Source of the DNA: Diadema setosum
Lineage: Eukaryota; Echinodermata; Echinoidea; Diadematoida; Diadematidae
Assembly: GCF_964275005.1 (NCBI RefSeq)
Contig: NC_092689.1
Span: 813,501-877,500 of the forward strand
DNA length: 64,000 nucleotides
Direction of reading: 5' to 3'
In this document: positions 1 through 13,560 of the stretch, piece by piece
Layout: each line of letters starts with the position of its first letter
Numbering within the stretch: position 1 is the stretch's first letter
Notes under the pieces: model-generated
What the model saw: the letters and a program-made list of their open reading frames with translations, nothing else
Database searches by the model: none
What the model was told of the DNA's origin: nothing
Position numbers and translations under genes: made by a program

Positions 1-701
1 AGATTGTGTCTATAATATCTTCAATGTAATCAAAACAGTTCCCCTTTAAATTACAAAATGAAATAATGTAAAAATGACAAATAATTTACAAAATACCCCA
101 TAAACAAACTTGTGTTGGCATAAACATACAACCTTAATAAAGCATTACATATAAATGTGTAATATTCAGTGAACAGTCATAAAACTTGATCAATATGCTT
201 GATCAACAAATTTACATTATGATCACATGCACATAATGAATATCTTAAATTTGTTTTCTCAATAACTTTGTATCTGGAAGATTTTGGTTAATTCAAACCT
301 GCAAATAATTTGCATTAAATTTTAGAAACCCATTTGCAATTTTTATAACCACACAATTTTGGCATAAACTTTATGTTCAAATGAACAAATCATAAACAAT
401 GAAGACCGCCAACTTGCAATGTATGCATGCATGCATGCATGCATGATTGAGTCAAAATCTTTCTACAGGCTACTGACACCTAAGAATAGTTTAACAATAT
501 TTTGAAGTACTTGGGTATAGTTATATCACACAGTAGTACAAAAGTAACTGATGCAAACTGATATCAGCACCAGAAAGAACACTATACTACAAAATATATA
601 CCAGCATAAATGTCCTAGCAGAACGTTTCTCTGCAAAGTGTGTAGACACAATTTAACCTGCAGAGCTGTGACTAATGTGATTTGAAGGTCTAAATACTCA
701 C
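1..701. other. TMTC1 intron sequence at left edge
   Basis: AT-rich intron downstream of the fourth coding exon. It holds a short (ATGC)n run at about 423-445. I see no further TMTC1 exon here. Confidence 0.6.
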
Positions 702-866
702 CTACTTATTCCAGGGTATGCTAGCACAATATCATATGCTACACACACTCCTAACACAGAAGCAGCATGCTCCTTGACTAACATGGCAGCAAAGGCTGAC
801 AACACACAGAAATAGAGATGGAATTTTGATGGAGTTTGGTGTGGGTAACATTTTGTTCTTGAATAC
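702..866 (-). CDS. TMTC1: TMTC1 coding exon 4
   Basis: 165 bp, acceptor ...CCTACAG at 867-869, donor GTGAGT at 701-696. It encodes a membrane segment with LSAFAAMLVKEHAASVLGVC and VAYDIV, matching the AMLVKE...GVCLVYDL block of vertebrate TMTC1. It enters with one base completing AG|G (Arg) and leaves with two bases. Confidence 0.88.
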
Positions 867-3800
867 CTGTAGGTCAAACATGCAGACAGAGAAAGAGAAA
901 AAGAAAGAAATACCATCAACCTTTTACATGTTTTGTTCATAGTGTACATTCAAGATTGAAAAAGAAGCATGATGTAGCAGCTGTGATAAAGTAAGGACCT
1001 TGGGCAAGTACAAGAATCTCACTCACAGCAAATTGCTGCTACACTTTGTCCACCCTCTGAAAACAAACAGACTGTGTTCTTTTAAAGCATGACTCATTAC
1101 CTTTTCTCAGTAAAGGACTGACTGAACAAATATTGGTGCAAAAATATGATTGTGTGTCCCACATTACAATGCACAATTGCAATGGCTACAATATCCATTT
1201 GCTCACGTCATCAGAGCAAACAAACTAGTAATGATACTGTAGTCATTGAATTTTTTGTAAGTTTTGCTTAAGATTTGGCAACTTACTTTTCATGATAATT
1301 AGATACCAAGTCCACAGCCCCTGAATCCATCATTCAGAATTGGCAATGAAACTGATGACTTATAATGTCTCATTCATTACCCTCACATGCTGAAGAATAA
1401 TATGAAAACAAATGGAGACACTTACAAAGTGTAATGGAAGGATACATGATATCTAAATTGTGTCTAACCATTACCTTATAAATGCTAAGAATGAAAGTAA
1501 GAACATGAGACAGGACAAGACATCAGCACGTCCCACCACTCCAGCAACCTACAAGAGATGAGAAAGGGAGAAGAATTTAATCAAGTCTTCATCTCTCTCA
1601 CATATTTCATTATAAAGCATTTTGGTGGCATCAAAATCTTACTTCTCTGTATGGATGCTTACAGTTTTTAAAAGACTTTACAATAATGATTTTCTATTTC
1701 TATTTTACAAAATAAAGAGAGAGACAAACACAGTTTACATGCTTACATTGTTTATTTAAACACTGACCTGTTTGTTCATTTTCTTATTTGTAAAACATGA
1801 AATATAAATGAAAAATGCAGCTGCATCCCTGACCTTTTGATTTTATGGTTTATACACAAAATAACAGATATATGCCTAGTACAACTTTGCATACAGGAGC
1901 AAATGAACATTGTAGAGAATGGTCAAATAGATTGTATCCTGGCTGTAGAAAAATGTGCCATCACTATCAGATAGACTATAAGCTTTCAATTCCATTTAGT
2001 ACATTTTGATTCAGTGTTAAAAGGTGTGTACAGTTCTGGTCGAAGTGAGGATTTAACTTTTAACATTTTGTGAGATATTCAGAAACCATTCTTTGAGATG
2101 TCAAAGAGCATGCAATTCTAAGGGGTATCAAAAGTTAATTTGATGAAAATCGGTTTTGAAATGGCTGAGATATCCAAAAACAAGGTGAAACAAAGAGATC
2201 CTAATAAAAGGCGTAGCATGTCGCCTTTTATTATTATCACTTTTTTGGAGTATCTCAGCCATATGAAAACCAATTTTCATCAAATGAACGTTGAATCCTT
2301 AAAATTACATGCTCTTTTATATTTCATAAGAGGTTTCTCATTATCGCACTTAGGAATGTTCAAAACATGAATCCTCACCTCAACCAGTACTGTATAATAC
2401 AGTCCCTTTAAGTAGTCTTCAAGAGAAGCATTTGATATGTAGTAGTGGTAGTAGTAGGTACATACCAGGGAACTGCATACAATCACTACAACAATTTGGG
2501 ATACATGTGGACCATTAAAAAAGAAAACAGAGAAAGAAAACAAATGATTACAACAGTCTTTAACTTGCCTTTGATTAAAGCATGGCATGTTGATCACAAT
2601 TAAAAAAAAAGCACCAAATTTACTTGGAATTTGCTTACCGCTTCACAGTGTATAGGGTGGACAGCAAACAGCAAGGCGCTGATAAAAGCTGGTGTAATAT
2701 CTTGGAAGATGACATGCTGACAGACGTACATAAAGAGCACAGAGACCGAGGAATGGAGGAGGATGTTGACAAGGTGATAAGAGAATGGCTGCAAACCACT
2801 CACTAGGTAGTTCAGTCTGCAATATCAATTCACAAAAACAAAATAATTAAAAACACAAGAACTTGAATCTAAAATCATTTAAATGTCTTGTATCCAAGTC
2901 AAAGTCTATAGCTATCCCCCTATTAAACCTTGATACTAGATGTACACTAAAGTGCCTGAACTCTGGCATACATGTGAGTTTCACACACTGATTACCAACT
3001 GAGGAATTGATTCCACTGATTGTGGTGAATGCAATGATATATCTGAAGTTTTCTCCCTGCAAAGGTTGTGTCACTTGTACAATAGTTACAAATTTTGTGA
3101 TGGTTTTTGTCACTTCCATAGGGCCTATATTATAAGTACAATTTCTTTTCCTTCATTGAACATTCAAACATGCCTGTGAAACGTATTATATTAGGGATGA
3201 TATGATTTTCTTTTCCATATAGGAAATCAAAATATTGATATTCCAATACATGGAAATACATTATTTGTAGCAAAACGTATACATACAGATTTAAAGGGAC
3301 TGTACAGTACTGGTTGAGGTGGGGATTCATGTTTTAAACTTTCCTAAGTGAGATAATGAAAAGCCTCTTATGAAATATGAAAGAGTACGCACAGTTGTAA
3401 TTTTAAGAAGGATTCAACATTTATTTGATGAAAATTGGTTTTCAAATGGCTGAGATATCCAAAAAAGTGCTAATAATAAAAGGTGACATGCCACAACTTT
3501 ATTAAGATCTCTTTGTTTCACCTTGTTTTTGGATATCTCAGCCATTTCAAAACCGATTTTCATCGAATAAACTTTTGATACCCCTTTAGAACTGCATGCT
3601 CTTTGACATCTCATAGAGTGGTTTCTGAATATCTCGCAAAACGTTAAAAGCTAAATCCTCACCTCGACCAGAACTGTACACACCCTCTAAGAAGAAAAAA
3701 TAAATATAGCTTTAATTAAATCTACAGAAAACCATGCCTAATTGTATGTACAACAGTCTGCCACCTTCTGAATACTAATATCTGAAAACTGGCAAGTTGC

Positions 3801-5323
3801 TCATGGTAAACAATAATAGCCTTGAATTACAGCCTGCTTCTGTGTAAACATAATATTCCTTCATATGAAATTTGTGACTATATCTTTCCATAAATAATGT
3901 CAATGATATACCATTTAAAGTTATATGGACTGGGAAATTGGACATGTACTGGTAGCTTTATGCAAGGTCCCCATGTCAAGATATTATGTGCGAGTTCATC
4001 ATTTAACAAAAAAAAAAAAGAGCAAAATTGACTGTAGTGGGGGCACAGCTCCCTCTACCTTCCAATGTGACATTCACATAGTGCCTACAGTTTGGTCCTT
4101 CATTTGCACAACAATAGTTTATTGATCCTGGGATTGGATATTATGACTTTATCACCTACAGCACATGCAATACGAGTCAAGTATGCCCACTGAATCCATT
4201 TCTACCATTTCAATCAAATTGTTTTGTTATACCACATTCTGAGTTGAAAAAAAAAATCATCTCCATCACAAGTGTAGGTTCAGTGAGTAAACCTTTGGTG
4301 TTTGGCCTTTAGAAATCTCTGCCAGAATGTAATCAGCACAACCACACCAAATGTAGTATTTAACAAACTCTCCCCAAGAGATAGATTATGTTAATGAGTT
4401 CTGGGGAGTAGAGATGGATGGACAATTCCAATACATAATAATGAATCCTGCACTCTTTAGGGCGGAGGTATTAAAACTAATTTAACAGAGGACACAGTGG
4501 GATAGAGCACCATATGCTCGTGGGATGATGAAGGCACCAATCAATAACCTAGGGGGTGGACTGACACTTGGACATAGGCTGTTAGCAGGCCAATCTATCT
4601 GTTCAATTTAAGGGCAGAGAATCAGATCAGACCCATAACAACCACATCTGCCCCCCCCCCACCACCACCACCTGCTCAATTATACAATGTCATATAATCT
4701 AGGCAAGTGCTAGGAATGACTGTACAGTACCTCTACCTGTGTGGTTTTGAATACAAAAGAGTTTTGCAACTGTTGAAATCTTCCCAACATGTACAGCTCA
4801 TCCTAGCTAAAATTCACTTTCTGATTCCACTTCCCTATACACATACTCTTTACTAATGTACATGGGGAAGTAATTTATACCTGAATGTGAGAATACACAG
4901 TGGTCTGTATGACTTGTGACTTGTGTTGTCACTCATTGACTTGCCCCAGAAGTCATCCTGGAAAACTTTCCATAAAGCTGTCGAGGGCAAGACATCCTTG
5001 TTGTTCTTGATAGCAAAGATGTCATCATGCACAAAATCAGCATACAGCGTATTAGAGAACAGGACAAAACTGACCACAGCTATAATGATATAAAGATGGA
5101 TATGTGATCTGCTCAGGAGAGGTAGGGATGCGTTGGAGGAATGTGCAGAATGTTGGTCCTGCTTTACTGCCCTGCGTTCCCTGGCAACGGGCAGGGAGGG
5201 GTGGGTCTTGGACAGGCTGGAGGAGGATCCATAATGGAGGTTGTTATTGTTGTTGTTGCTATGGTGACTGGATGATGGAGAGTGCGATTTGCGGCCAGAT
5301 GGAGGCCATCTGCGCATGGTCAT
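702..5323 (-). CDS. TMTC1: TMTC1-like protein O-mannosyltransferase, N-terminal part (4 coding exons, runs off left edge)
   Basis: Coding exons join as 5323-4881, 2816-2639, 1548-1475 and 866-702, all with GT-AG introns and matching phases, giving 286 residues plus two bases. Seen: a Ser/Asn-rich cytoplasmic N-terminus, a membrane segment near residues 77-95, then FVHDD (acidic pair D100/D101), NDFWG-like QDDFWGKS, NTSHKSYRPLC, LLFAVHPIH, VAGVVGRADVL and AMLVKE. These blocks match the N-terminal glycosyltransferase part of animal TMTC1 better than what I recall of TMTC2. Known for the family: ER multi-pass GT-C enzymes that O-mannosylate cadherins, with C-terminal TPR repeats. The TPR half must lie left of position 1. 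Start chosen at 5323: an A at -3 and the first in-frame ATG after the acceptor; an ATG six bases further in is an alternative. A short out-of-frame upstream ATG at 5330 overlaps it. Paralogue assignment is from memory of vertebrate sequences. Confidence 0.9.
1475..1548 (-). CDS. TMTC1: TMTC1 coding exon 3 (74 bp)
   Basis: Short exon with acceptor TTGTAG and donor GTAATG. It encodes VAGVVGRADVLSCLMF followed by LLSFLAFI, almost identical to the VAGIVGRADVLACLLF block shared by TMTC proteins. Phase 0 in, phase 2 out, joining exactly to its neighbours. Confidence 0.92.
2017..2411. repeat. Palindromic TTAA-bounded MITE, copy 1
   Basis: About 395 bp inside a TMTC1 intron. The left half (GATGAAAATCGG...GGCTGAGATATCC) is the imperfect reverse complement of the right half, so the whole unit folds back on itself. 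Both ends carry TTAA next to AAAGGG/CCCTTT-like termini. Orientation is opposite to the copies at 3291 and 17567. ORFs here are by-products of the palindrome. Confidence 0.85.
2639..2816 (-). CDS. TMTC1: TMTC1 coding exon 2
   Basis: 178 bp, acceptor TTGCAG, donor GTAAGC. It encodes LNYLVSGLQPFSYHLVNILL and ends ALLFAVHPIHCEA (residues 149-207). The first base completes the AG|A arginine codon from exon 1, and the exon ends in phase 0. Confidence 0.92.
3291..3690. repeat. Palindromic TTAA-bounded MITE, copy 2
   Basis: About 400 bp, the same family as 2017-2411 but inverted. It begins TTAAAGGGACTGTACAGTAC and ends CTGTACACACCCTCTAA, where one base departs from TTAA at the right end. Confidence 0.85.
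3691..4880. other. TMTC1 intron 1, no recognised feature
   Basis: AT-rich intron between coding exons 1 and 2, with a C-run and CCA triplets near 4651-4670. Nothing else supported. Confidence 0.5.
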
Positions 5324-5372
5324 GGTTCATGGAGCTACATGCTCTTTGTGTTCTTGTCTCATCAGGATGAAC
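4881..5372 (-). CDS. TMTC1: TMTC1 first coding exon with short 5' UTR
   Basis: Coding from 5323 down to 4881 (443 bp, 147 codons plus two bases); donor GTATAA. Residues 1-76 are polar, with a run of six Asn and several Ser; residues 77-95 are hydrophobic, followed by the luminal FVHDD motif. Upstream, a pyrimidine-rich tract ending CATCCAG at 5373 makes a strong acceptor, so the 5' UTR probably continues in a separate upstream exon. Confidence 0.88.
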
Positions 5373-6230
5373 CTGGATGACAGAGAGAGAGGAGTAGAAA
5401 CAAGGCATATTATCAGCAGTCATGCATCATGCACACTTGTAATTAGCATCTATACACTCATTGTTTGGTATGAAGTACGTGTAGCTCTAATTAAGGTAAA
5501 CCTCATCCATTTTTTAATAATTTCATAGGAAACAGAAGGACAAAGGAATCTATCTAGGATGTTGGTATTGATGTTAGGCCATACATTTGGAGTATCATAC
5601 TGACATACACACGTTTGGCACATCAAATGTTACTTTTACAATACATGTACCTTAAAGACACATCATGACCTTCTCTCTAATGGATTAATGCTAATATTGA
5701 TGGTAAAAAAAACTCACACAAATTTCAGATAAATGGATCTCTTTATCAATTTTGTTTTCTGCTTTTATTCATTATCATCTTGGATAATTGCCTGATAGAT
5801 TTTTTTTTTCTGATTTATGCACACTTTTGGAAACAAAGCATCAAACTTCACTGCAATGTAAACAATTTAAATAACAAAATGATCACACTGAAATTCAAGA
5901 GCTTAATATAATGATGTTACTATTTGGCTAATGGTAATGTGTGTGTAAAACCACAATTACCACATGAATCAAACACTCATAAGCAAACTTAACCAAAGTC
6001 TTTAACAAACATTGTAAAACCCTGTCACTAGAACAGCATATCTTGGGGTTTAACCATGGAGGGAATGGTATAGAAGGAGAGGAGGGTGTTCCCCTTTGCA
6101 CAGTAGGGAGCTTAAATGACAATGTCAATTTGTGCAAACTGTCGTCATGACTTCAATAGGTATATTTTTTTTTCAATTTTCTATTTCATGAGTTCAGCGT
6201 GAGAATTCGTTAATCACAGCGAAACAGTTA

Positions 6231-6517
6231 GGCCCGAATTCACAAAGGTGGTACAATCTTGTCCATGGTTTAAACCATGGACAAAGACCATGGGACGCCA
6301 AGTGTCGCATGGACTACATGTATTTCATTACAAAATCAGTCATTGACAAAATTATCATTTCGTTATGAAATGTTGTCATGTCGTTACAAACTAATCATTT
6401 CGTCAACGAAATGACTGATTTCGTAACGAAATATTCCATGCTACACTTTTCACCCCATGGTCTTTGTCCATGGTTTAAACCATGGATAAGATTGTACCAC
6501 CTTCATGAATTCGGGTC
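6231..6517. mobile_element. Tourist-like (PIF/Harbinger-type) MITE with TTA duplications
   Basis: 287 bp bounded by TTA at 6228-6230 and 6518-6520. Terminal inverted repeats of about 64 bp begin GGCCCGAATTCA / GACCCGAATTCA and differ at only a few positions. Each terminal repeat contains a perfect 22-bp palindrome centred on TTTAAA and flanked by CCATGG. The interior repeats ATTTCGTTACGAAAT-like palindromes. A 3-bp TTA duplication and GG-starting termini are typical of PIF/Harbinger non-autonomous elements. Confidence 0.82.
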
Positions 6518-8261
6518 TTAGAATTGGGTAAATTTCAAATATGTGCAGACGGCATGAGAGTAGGCAGCCATGACTTCATCGCATATTCAGAAGGTGGTAG
6601 AGACCAAACAAGGTGTGGCTCTCCCTACCAGCGAGTTTGTTGTGAGAAAATAAGATCATTGTGATCAGCAAGCTTGAAATACATCCCCCACTATAAATGT
6701 CTTTTGAATATACCCATACCTTTCTTTCTGTATGAGGACATTTTAGCAAACTTGATGTTTATATTGCCATCCACAACATATCAATGAAATTTTTTGTATG
6801 ATGAGAGGGGATGCCATAGGATTATATATAATCATGGCACTAGGCAGTTAAGTGTATTTACTTTACAGAATAGGAATGTAAACTATGCTAATAGCTGTTT
6901 GGATTATCACTTCAGCCTGAGTGTATTCACTTGAGGTACTGTATTGGCCCTATCGACACAAAGAGCTCTGAGTGTGCCTGGACATCACTGCACTGATGTC
7001 CTAGTTTAGAAAATGATTATATTCTAGTACTGCTACTTGAGGGCTTTCTTTTTGCAATATCGAAATATGACAGATATATCACTCATGAATATAATTATCA
7101 TAGCCACTTTCATGTCAAACTTCCTACTCACTGCACAAAAGGACAACATTAGCACAGTCTTTTGCCTGGCTGATGATCTGAAATGATTCATCACTCAAGA
7201 AATCAATGCAAAGAGCAGTAAGCCCTGTCCTCTGCATGCACCCAGTCACAAGCAATATGCCCAAATGCATAATAAACATGTAGCGAGTAAATGTATTTTA
7301 AATAGGCCCTATATCGTTACCTACTGTGCTGTATGTGCATGCTGGCTGCTGTTGCTTTACTATCAGTTATTCAGTAGACTCACAACTCTAAGACACTCAT
7401 ATTTTTGTGATGTACATTGTAAGTTCACTCAACTCTGATGATTACCGGTATTTTTTGATTTTTTTTTCCAACATGACAACAAAGATAGTGACAAGATGTG
7501 ATACATTTCTTCTTCTTTCTTTCACACATAAAAAACACATACACTGTACATGTATTCACTGCATACCAATTTTCTCTGACAGAAGGGTCCCAAGATGTGT
7601 ATAAACAAATCAATTGGTACGTATGTAATCTCTGGTACTTGGCAATATTTAGATTACGCTCACATATTACTAAAAGTACAAAAAAAAAAAACACACCAAA
7701 TTTAATACTAGTTAGTGAACAACAGACTCGTCCTACTCTTCCTCCTGCAAAATTTACAATACACAATAAGACGGAATGAGTCTGCCAGGCAAAGGTAATT
7801 CAAACATGAAGTGACCAAAATGTTATCATGGCTGCTCCCTGAATACATTCAGATCACTATGCAATGGCCTTCACGTGGGAGCTTTCATCAAAAGCAAACA
7901 CAGAACATGAATAATGGTAGTGTCCTGGTTGAATGCTTTCTTTCACTACGAAGAGGAAGAGGAGGAACGCAAGTGAAAGGCAGGTAGTGAATGAATCAAT
8001 CTATGGTTGTGTGTCTGAATGATCTCTCCTGTCCTGTTTTACACCTTATTTCTGCCTGTCTATATACAGCTACTCTCATTATGATTCATGAACTAATTTT
8101 CTTTTCTTTTTTCTTTTTCTTGTGTAAAGCATCTCAAAGAGAATACTCCCCATAAGGCAGGCAATAACTTGGTAAAAGATGAATCTGTCAGGAAGTCAAA
8201 ATGTTGGTAACCTCTGAATAAATGACACTAAAATGGCAAAACACACAAACACAAAAACAAG

Positions 8262-8284
8262 TACACACACACACACACACACAA
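8262..8284. repeat. (AC)n microsatellite
   Basis: Dinucleotide run in the TMTC1 upstream region. Confidence 0.9.
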
Positions 8285-11200
8285 ACACACATATGGAATG
8301 CAAGAAGAGATAATCACTATAATGTACACAAGTACACCATGGTAATGAAATGCTACAAACCTGTAACTCATGGCAAACAAAACTGAGCAATCCAGATCCT
8401 TATCAGAGGTTGTAAACTGAATGAAACTGTATCACAGACACAAGGCAAACAACACCTTGCAGTATAAGAAGCTTCATACAGTGTACAATGGTATGTCATT
8501 GTCAGTGTACAATGTACAATAGAGCAAGGGAAAAAATAGAATTTGAACAACATACGGTACATCCCCTACACCCCGATATCAGTTGTCATTTCATTTCCTC
8601 TTTGACATCCACGAATATTGCAGCAATAGCAACTACCCATCTACAGACATCATGCGTGCAAAGCCTTGAAAATAGCCAGTACAGAAGGGAGCACCATTCA
8701 CTCTGTATTTGTTATACAAATTTATGTCGGCAGCCAAAATACACATTTCCCAGTATACTGGATATACCATACCTTGTTGCTATGATTCACAGGGCCTAAA
8801 AAGATAAAGAAAGGAATTCCCCAAAATTAAGCAACCTGAAGACAAAACTGAAATATCCAGAAATAGTCCTGATGTACTTTTGAACAGTTACATTTTGCCA
8901 AATTCCTTTGTGCTTTCAAGCAATTTACTTCCTCTTGTTTACCAGATTTTTTTCTCTTTCCCACTTCCTCTTCACCCCCTTTCTTTTGTTTGTTCTATCC
9001 TGTGTAATCATCTCAGTGACTTCAGTGAATAGCTTCCAAACCACAGCATGCAGTACTTTAATAGCTCTTTATTGAAAGCTAGTCTCATTGGATTTAGCAA
9101 GAAAAACACAGGGCTATATTTTGAAGTTACCACACTACTGACAAAAGCTTATAACATCACTGTACTCTACAGTACTATGTGTGTATGTATGAAGATGTGA
9201 CAAAAGTCTGTGAGTGTAATGGACATCATTGGTCGGTGGAAACAGAAGAATCTATAATATTCCATGAATTTCTAACACTCGGTCTCATTGTCCTGAAATG
9301 TTCCCTGTTCTGTTTGGTTAACTAAGTAGTCTACTCTTTCTTAATGGCATCTTGAAGACAAATAGGGAGTATATAGCTTCAAAAAAGTCATCACTCATCA
9401 GCAAGTTTTGGCCATATTTTCATTTTGTACCAAATCTTAGGCTATCAAAATCAGAGGTATATTGGTAAATTACGAACATTTTATGGTTAGTAAAGTACTG
9501 TTTGCAGGCAATCAACAATCTGATAATACATACTTACATGAAGTTGTAGTAGTTACATTATATTTACATGTAGTCAGCAGAGCCCTACTGCAAATAAAAA
9601 GTCTATATCTACTTTGTACTAGATCTTTTTTCTCTCTGTCAAACGAGGAAACACTACAAGAAATTTGATAGTTATGATTAACCTGATGAAAAACCCTGCA
9701 TTTTTTTTTACTTGTTGTGGAAAGTCTCCTCCTCATACATGACACTACCTTTAGGTTCTGAAAATGACAACACATGTTAGACATATACAGCTTGTCAAAA
9801 TATATCAAATCCTACAGTGTAAAACAGTAATAGAATGGAAGTATGTCACTCTAAAAGAAATATTACTGAGCCAAAATGAACCACTATTTAATCTATTCCA
9901 AGAGAGCGGGTAAACAACACCTGGTATAATCTATCACACTAGTATAGCAGGGTTCTCGGTTCTTTATGGTACAGTGTAACCCCATGGTTTCAAGTTCACT
10001 GCCTCCAGGTACCAACCCACTGTAAGTCAGAGCAACAACAAAGGCTGCCAACAAGTTAGACACCCCATGACTGACTACAAACCCCTTCCCCCTCCCAACT
10101 ATAGGAATTTGGCTTCAAGTGTTTGCATACAGTCATCACCTTTCCATTATATTGTACCCTGTGGATTGCCGGAGGACTAAAATGGAATGAATAGGTCTTA
10201 GAAAGCACGTTCTGGGACAATGGATAACTGCTCTAAATGACAAGTATTTAGCTCAGCAGGCGGCCATTCATTGCCTACCAGGATCAGCAAGAAAGGGTAA
10301 CCATTCAAAACAGCCTTTCCCCCTTCATAATAGTTAGACTGTCAAGACACTAACATCACCATGTGGGAAGTGGGACTACCAAAAATGTCTTGTCAAAAGA
10401 GTCCTTTTGCTTTTCATCCATTCCATCATTGTGCATTGGTGGCCCTTCTTTCATGTGATCATCCTAAAAGCCCCAGGCAAATTTTTGAAAATATTTTGTC
10501 AGTTGAAAACCAGAGGATTGACAGGGTCTGAGAAGAGAATGTACCACTTCACTGCCCTTTCAGTTTTACAAGGTTTGTCTGGTTTTTCAAATTGCTTTTT
10601 TTTTGGGGGGGGGGGGGGGAGGTGTTCACTATTTGTGTTTTGCGTGTGAGCACCCTGTTTGTGTTATTGCTGTTGTTTTGATATTTTTTCCTCATAGATA
10701 AAGATATAACCTTAATTTGCTCTAACACTTCACAATGCTGAAAGTGTAAACTTCCCCATGGCAAACATCTGACATATTAAACAGAATGACTCAACTGAAA
10801 TGCAAATCTTGAAGAACAGTATTCACTTGTCTCAATCTTGTCAAAATCTGTATACTATAGTGAGTAGAAATCAAGGAAATATTGATACTTCCGATGCATC
10901 TTGAGGCATGTGACTTCATGTTGTCTCTATTTTGTCTTTCAAGGTTGATATACCTCATTCAAACTACAGGATCATCATAGGAATCCATACATACTCAAGA
11001 CAGAAGATACCACACTTACATACTCTATAATGACCACCACACTTTGACTTAAATCACACCCGATGACCTAAAAATAGTCCATATACCATAAACTCACTAT
11101 ATCACACACAAAGATATTAGCAAATATTGATGTAACCTCCCTCTGTAAATTCTATATTTTGAAAAAAAATTTTGAAAAAAAAATGCATAGATGCTACACT

Positions 11201-12999
11201 GCCCTCTAATGCTGTTTGAACGACCAAGACTCAATGAGCGCCATTGCAAAGTGAATTATAGATTATTGACATGTTGGGGCTAATAATCAACCATGGTAAA
11301 GCATGACAACAAAGAAAGTCCCCAGCTGAAGCGACAAGTATTGATTTCCTCCAAAGTACAACAGAGGGCTCCTATGCAAGATCAAAGAGCTTTGGTAACA
11401 GATCAATGGTTACAGGAACCCTATGGGCATAAAGTGAAGGCACGAAGAGCAGTATGAATGAAATTCACTGTACATTTCTGATATACTGACAATATGGAAG
11501 CTTTACTAATGACTAACCTAAAGGCTCTGTATGTTTCTATCTAAAAAATGTAGGCTACACTGTATGATACACTGTATGTGTCCAGAAGGAATATCTAACA
11601 CTAGTTGTACATCATTTCTTTCTTATTCAACAAACCATGCAGATAGAGAACTACATAAATCCACAAGTGTACACACTTTTCAAAATATTTGGATGCATTA
11701 GATCATGGTGAGATATTGAACACTATCGAAATTAATGGCCTGTAATCATATCCAAACATATCCCTACAAGGTGGAGTATATTGCGAGATTATATGCTAAT
11801 AAGACAAGGCTCTTTGACAAATGAAGAGTAGGATATAGGGCAGATTTGTTTCCCAATCTAAAGGAAGGCCTACTGAAACAGAGAGCTACACCTACATCTT
11901 ATCAATCAAGTACATATATACAATAAATACAGAGAAATAAAAAAAAAATCCCTTCATAATCAAGTTCTGTTAGTCACTGGACCCTAGGATGTATAACTGA
12001 GCTGAGCAGTAAAATTTGAAATGAAACATATAATCTATCAACATTATAAAACTTGCTAAAATATTCTTGGCAATTTGACAACTGACTTTACTTAAGCATT
12101 TCATGGTCAATGTGACAGAAAGAGAGAAACAAATTGTCGGAATATAATTACTTCTGAAATCAAGAGAAAGACAGCAAAGTTGAAAGAGATGGGTAAGAGG
12201 AGAAAATATTCAATTTGAATTAATAATAACCTCTAGGTAGAAACCATAATTTCAAACTGGTTGAAGAAGAAAATGGGCATAAATATATATTGTACTACTG
12301 TTTCCATTCATGGTATGCTAAATGCATGCTATAGTTTGGGCAATGATTGTGAGGGGTAGGTATTCCACTCGAGCAGTATTTGACATAACATGATCAGCAC
12401 AGACAATTGGTAAACAAAGGAAGCCCCACCTTCATCCAACCATGGAGCTGTGAGTATGAAGCTCCATGATCATCCAGCTTATAAAAAAAAATCAGGCACA
12501 AAAATCTCCATATTACCAACGGTTCAATGCAAGCTATCTCACAAAGGCCTACATGATGATCTATAACATCATGAATAGCATACACCTTCTATACTATTAA
12601 GTGACTCCGACTTCAATCAGTGAATGAAATTTTAACATTTGTTGAAATCGATCTATTTTAGGCACGCCTATGGGATTTTGACGGTACAGCAGACAGACAG
12701 CATAGACCACACGATACGGACACGGCCAAATAGTCACAGACTACCGACACCGCCTGAATTCCCACTGCCATGCAATGCATAGTTGCGATGAAACCATGGA
12801 GTTATTTTCCATGATCAAATCCGATACACATTGCATCAGGGGGAGGTGGCGCAGTCACAATGCGACTCTTTCACCATTTTCATTTGGTCGTTACCGTATA
12901 TGATTTTACTTTTTACAAGAATGCTGTACGACACATATATGATAAATGAGAACTTACTAACACTTTCCCGAAGGAAGTTCATAACCTGAACGAAATAGT

Positions 13000-13560
13000 A
13001 CTCACCCCAGGGGGCAACTGTTGTTTATTTAATATGTGAAATGACAGTCAACTTGTCTAGGGTCACTCCACTGATCTCTCACAACACAGCTCTCCCCGCC
13101 TTCTCCTCCTCTCCACTCGTCAGCAGCACAGAACGCGAACGTACGTAGGGACTACCGAGGAGCTGATGCTGAGAGAAGAAATCCGCAGCAGTGATACCTG
13201 ATAATGTAAAATGTGCACGAAATACAATCCTAAGATGACGGTAGAGTATATTTTTGGGGTCATATAGAAGCAGTTGAGACAGTTGACCAGCAAGAGGAAT
13301 GTAAGTCACGCATTCACGCCACGAATTGACGTGAATTCGGTAGATGATGAAGGCATCTCTTCTTCCGGTTTGCGGACGTTGCGCTGAGCGAGCAAGCGAA
13401 GGTTCGTCTGTCAAAACAAAACGATTCAGCTCCGAATCGTAATTACGCGCGCGCCAGCGATCGCGACCTTCGCTCGTGCTTTTTACATGCAGCCAACCCA
13501 AGCTTCGTAAAGAACACCATACCACTGGTGTCAGAACAGGGAGGTGGGAGAAAAGCACTA
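13000..13560 (-). promoter_or_regulatory. CpG-richer block, candidate TMTC1 promoter / untranslated first exon
   Basis: This stretch is visibly richer in CpG (for example ACGCGCGCGCC at about 13445) than the AT-rich DNA around it. It is the only such block upstream of TMTC1, whose first coding exon has a strong acceptor and so needs an upstream exon. A candidate minus-strand donor CAG|GTATCA lies near 13197. A 159-codon minus-strand ORF covers the block but resembles no family I know and is probably chance. Confidence 0.35.

Larger units (their letters stand above)
5373..13000. other. Probable TMTC1 5' intron or upstream region
   Basis: About 7.6 kb with no recognisable coding exon on either strand. 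It contains the MITE at 6231-6517, an (AC)n run near 8262-8284, a G-run at 10605-10619 and many A/T runs. If the untranslated first exon lies near 13.0-13.6 kb, as inferred, this is all intron. Confidence 0.45.

Noticed and set aside
13079-13558. 159-codon open frame on the minus strand
   Set aside because: No recognisable domain and mixed composition; better explained as chance in a CpG-richer promoter or UTR block.
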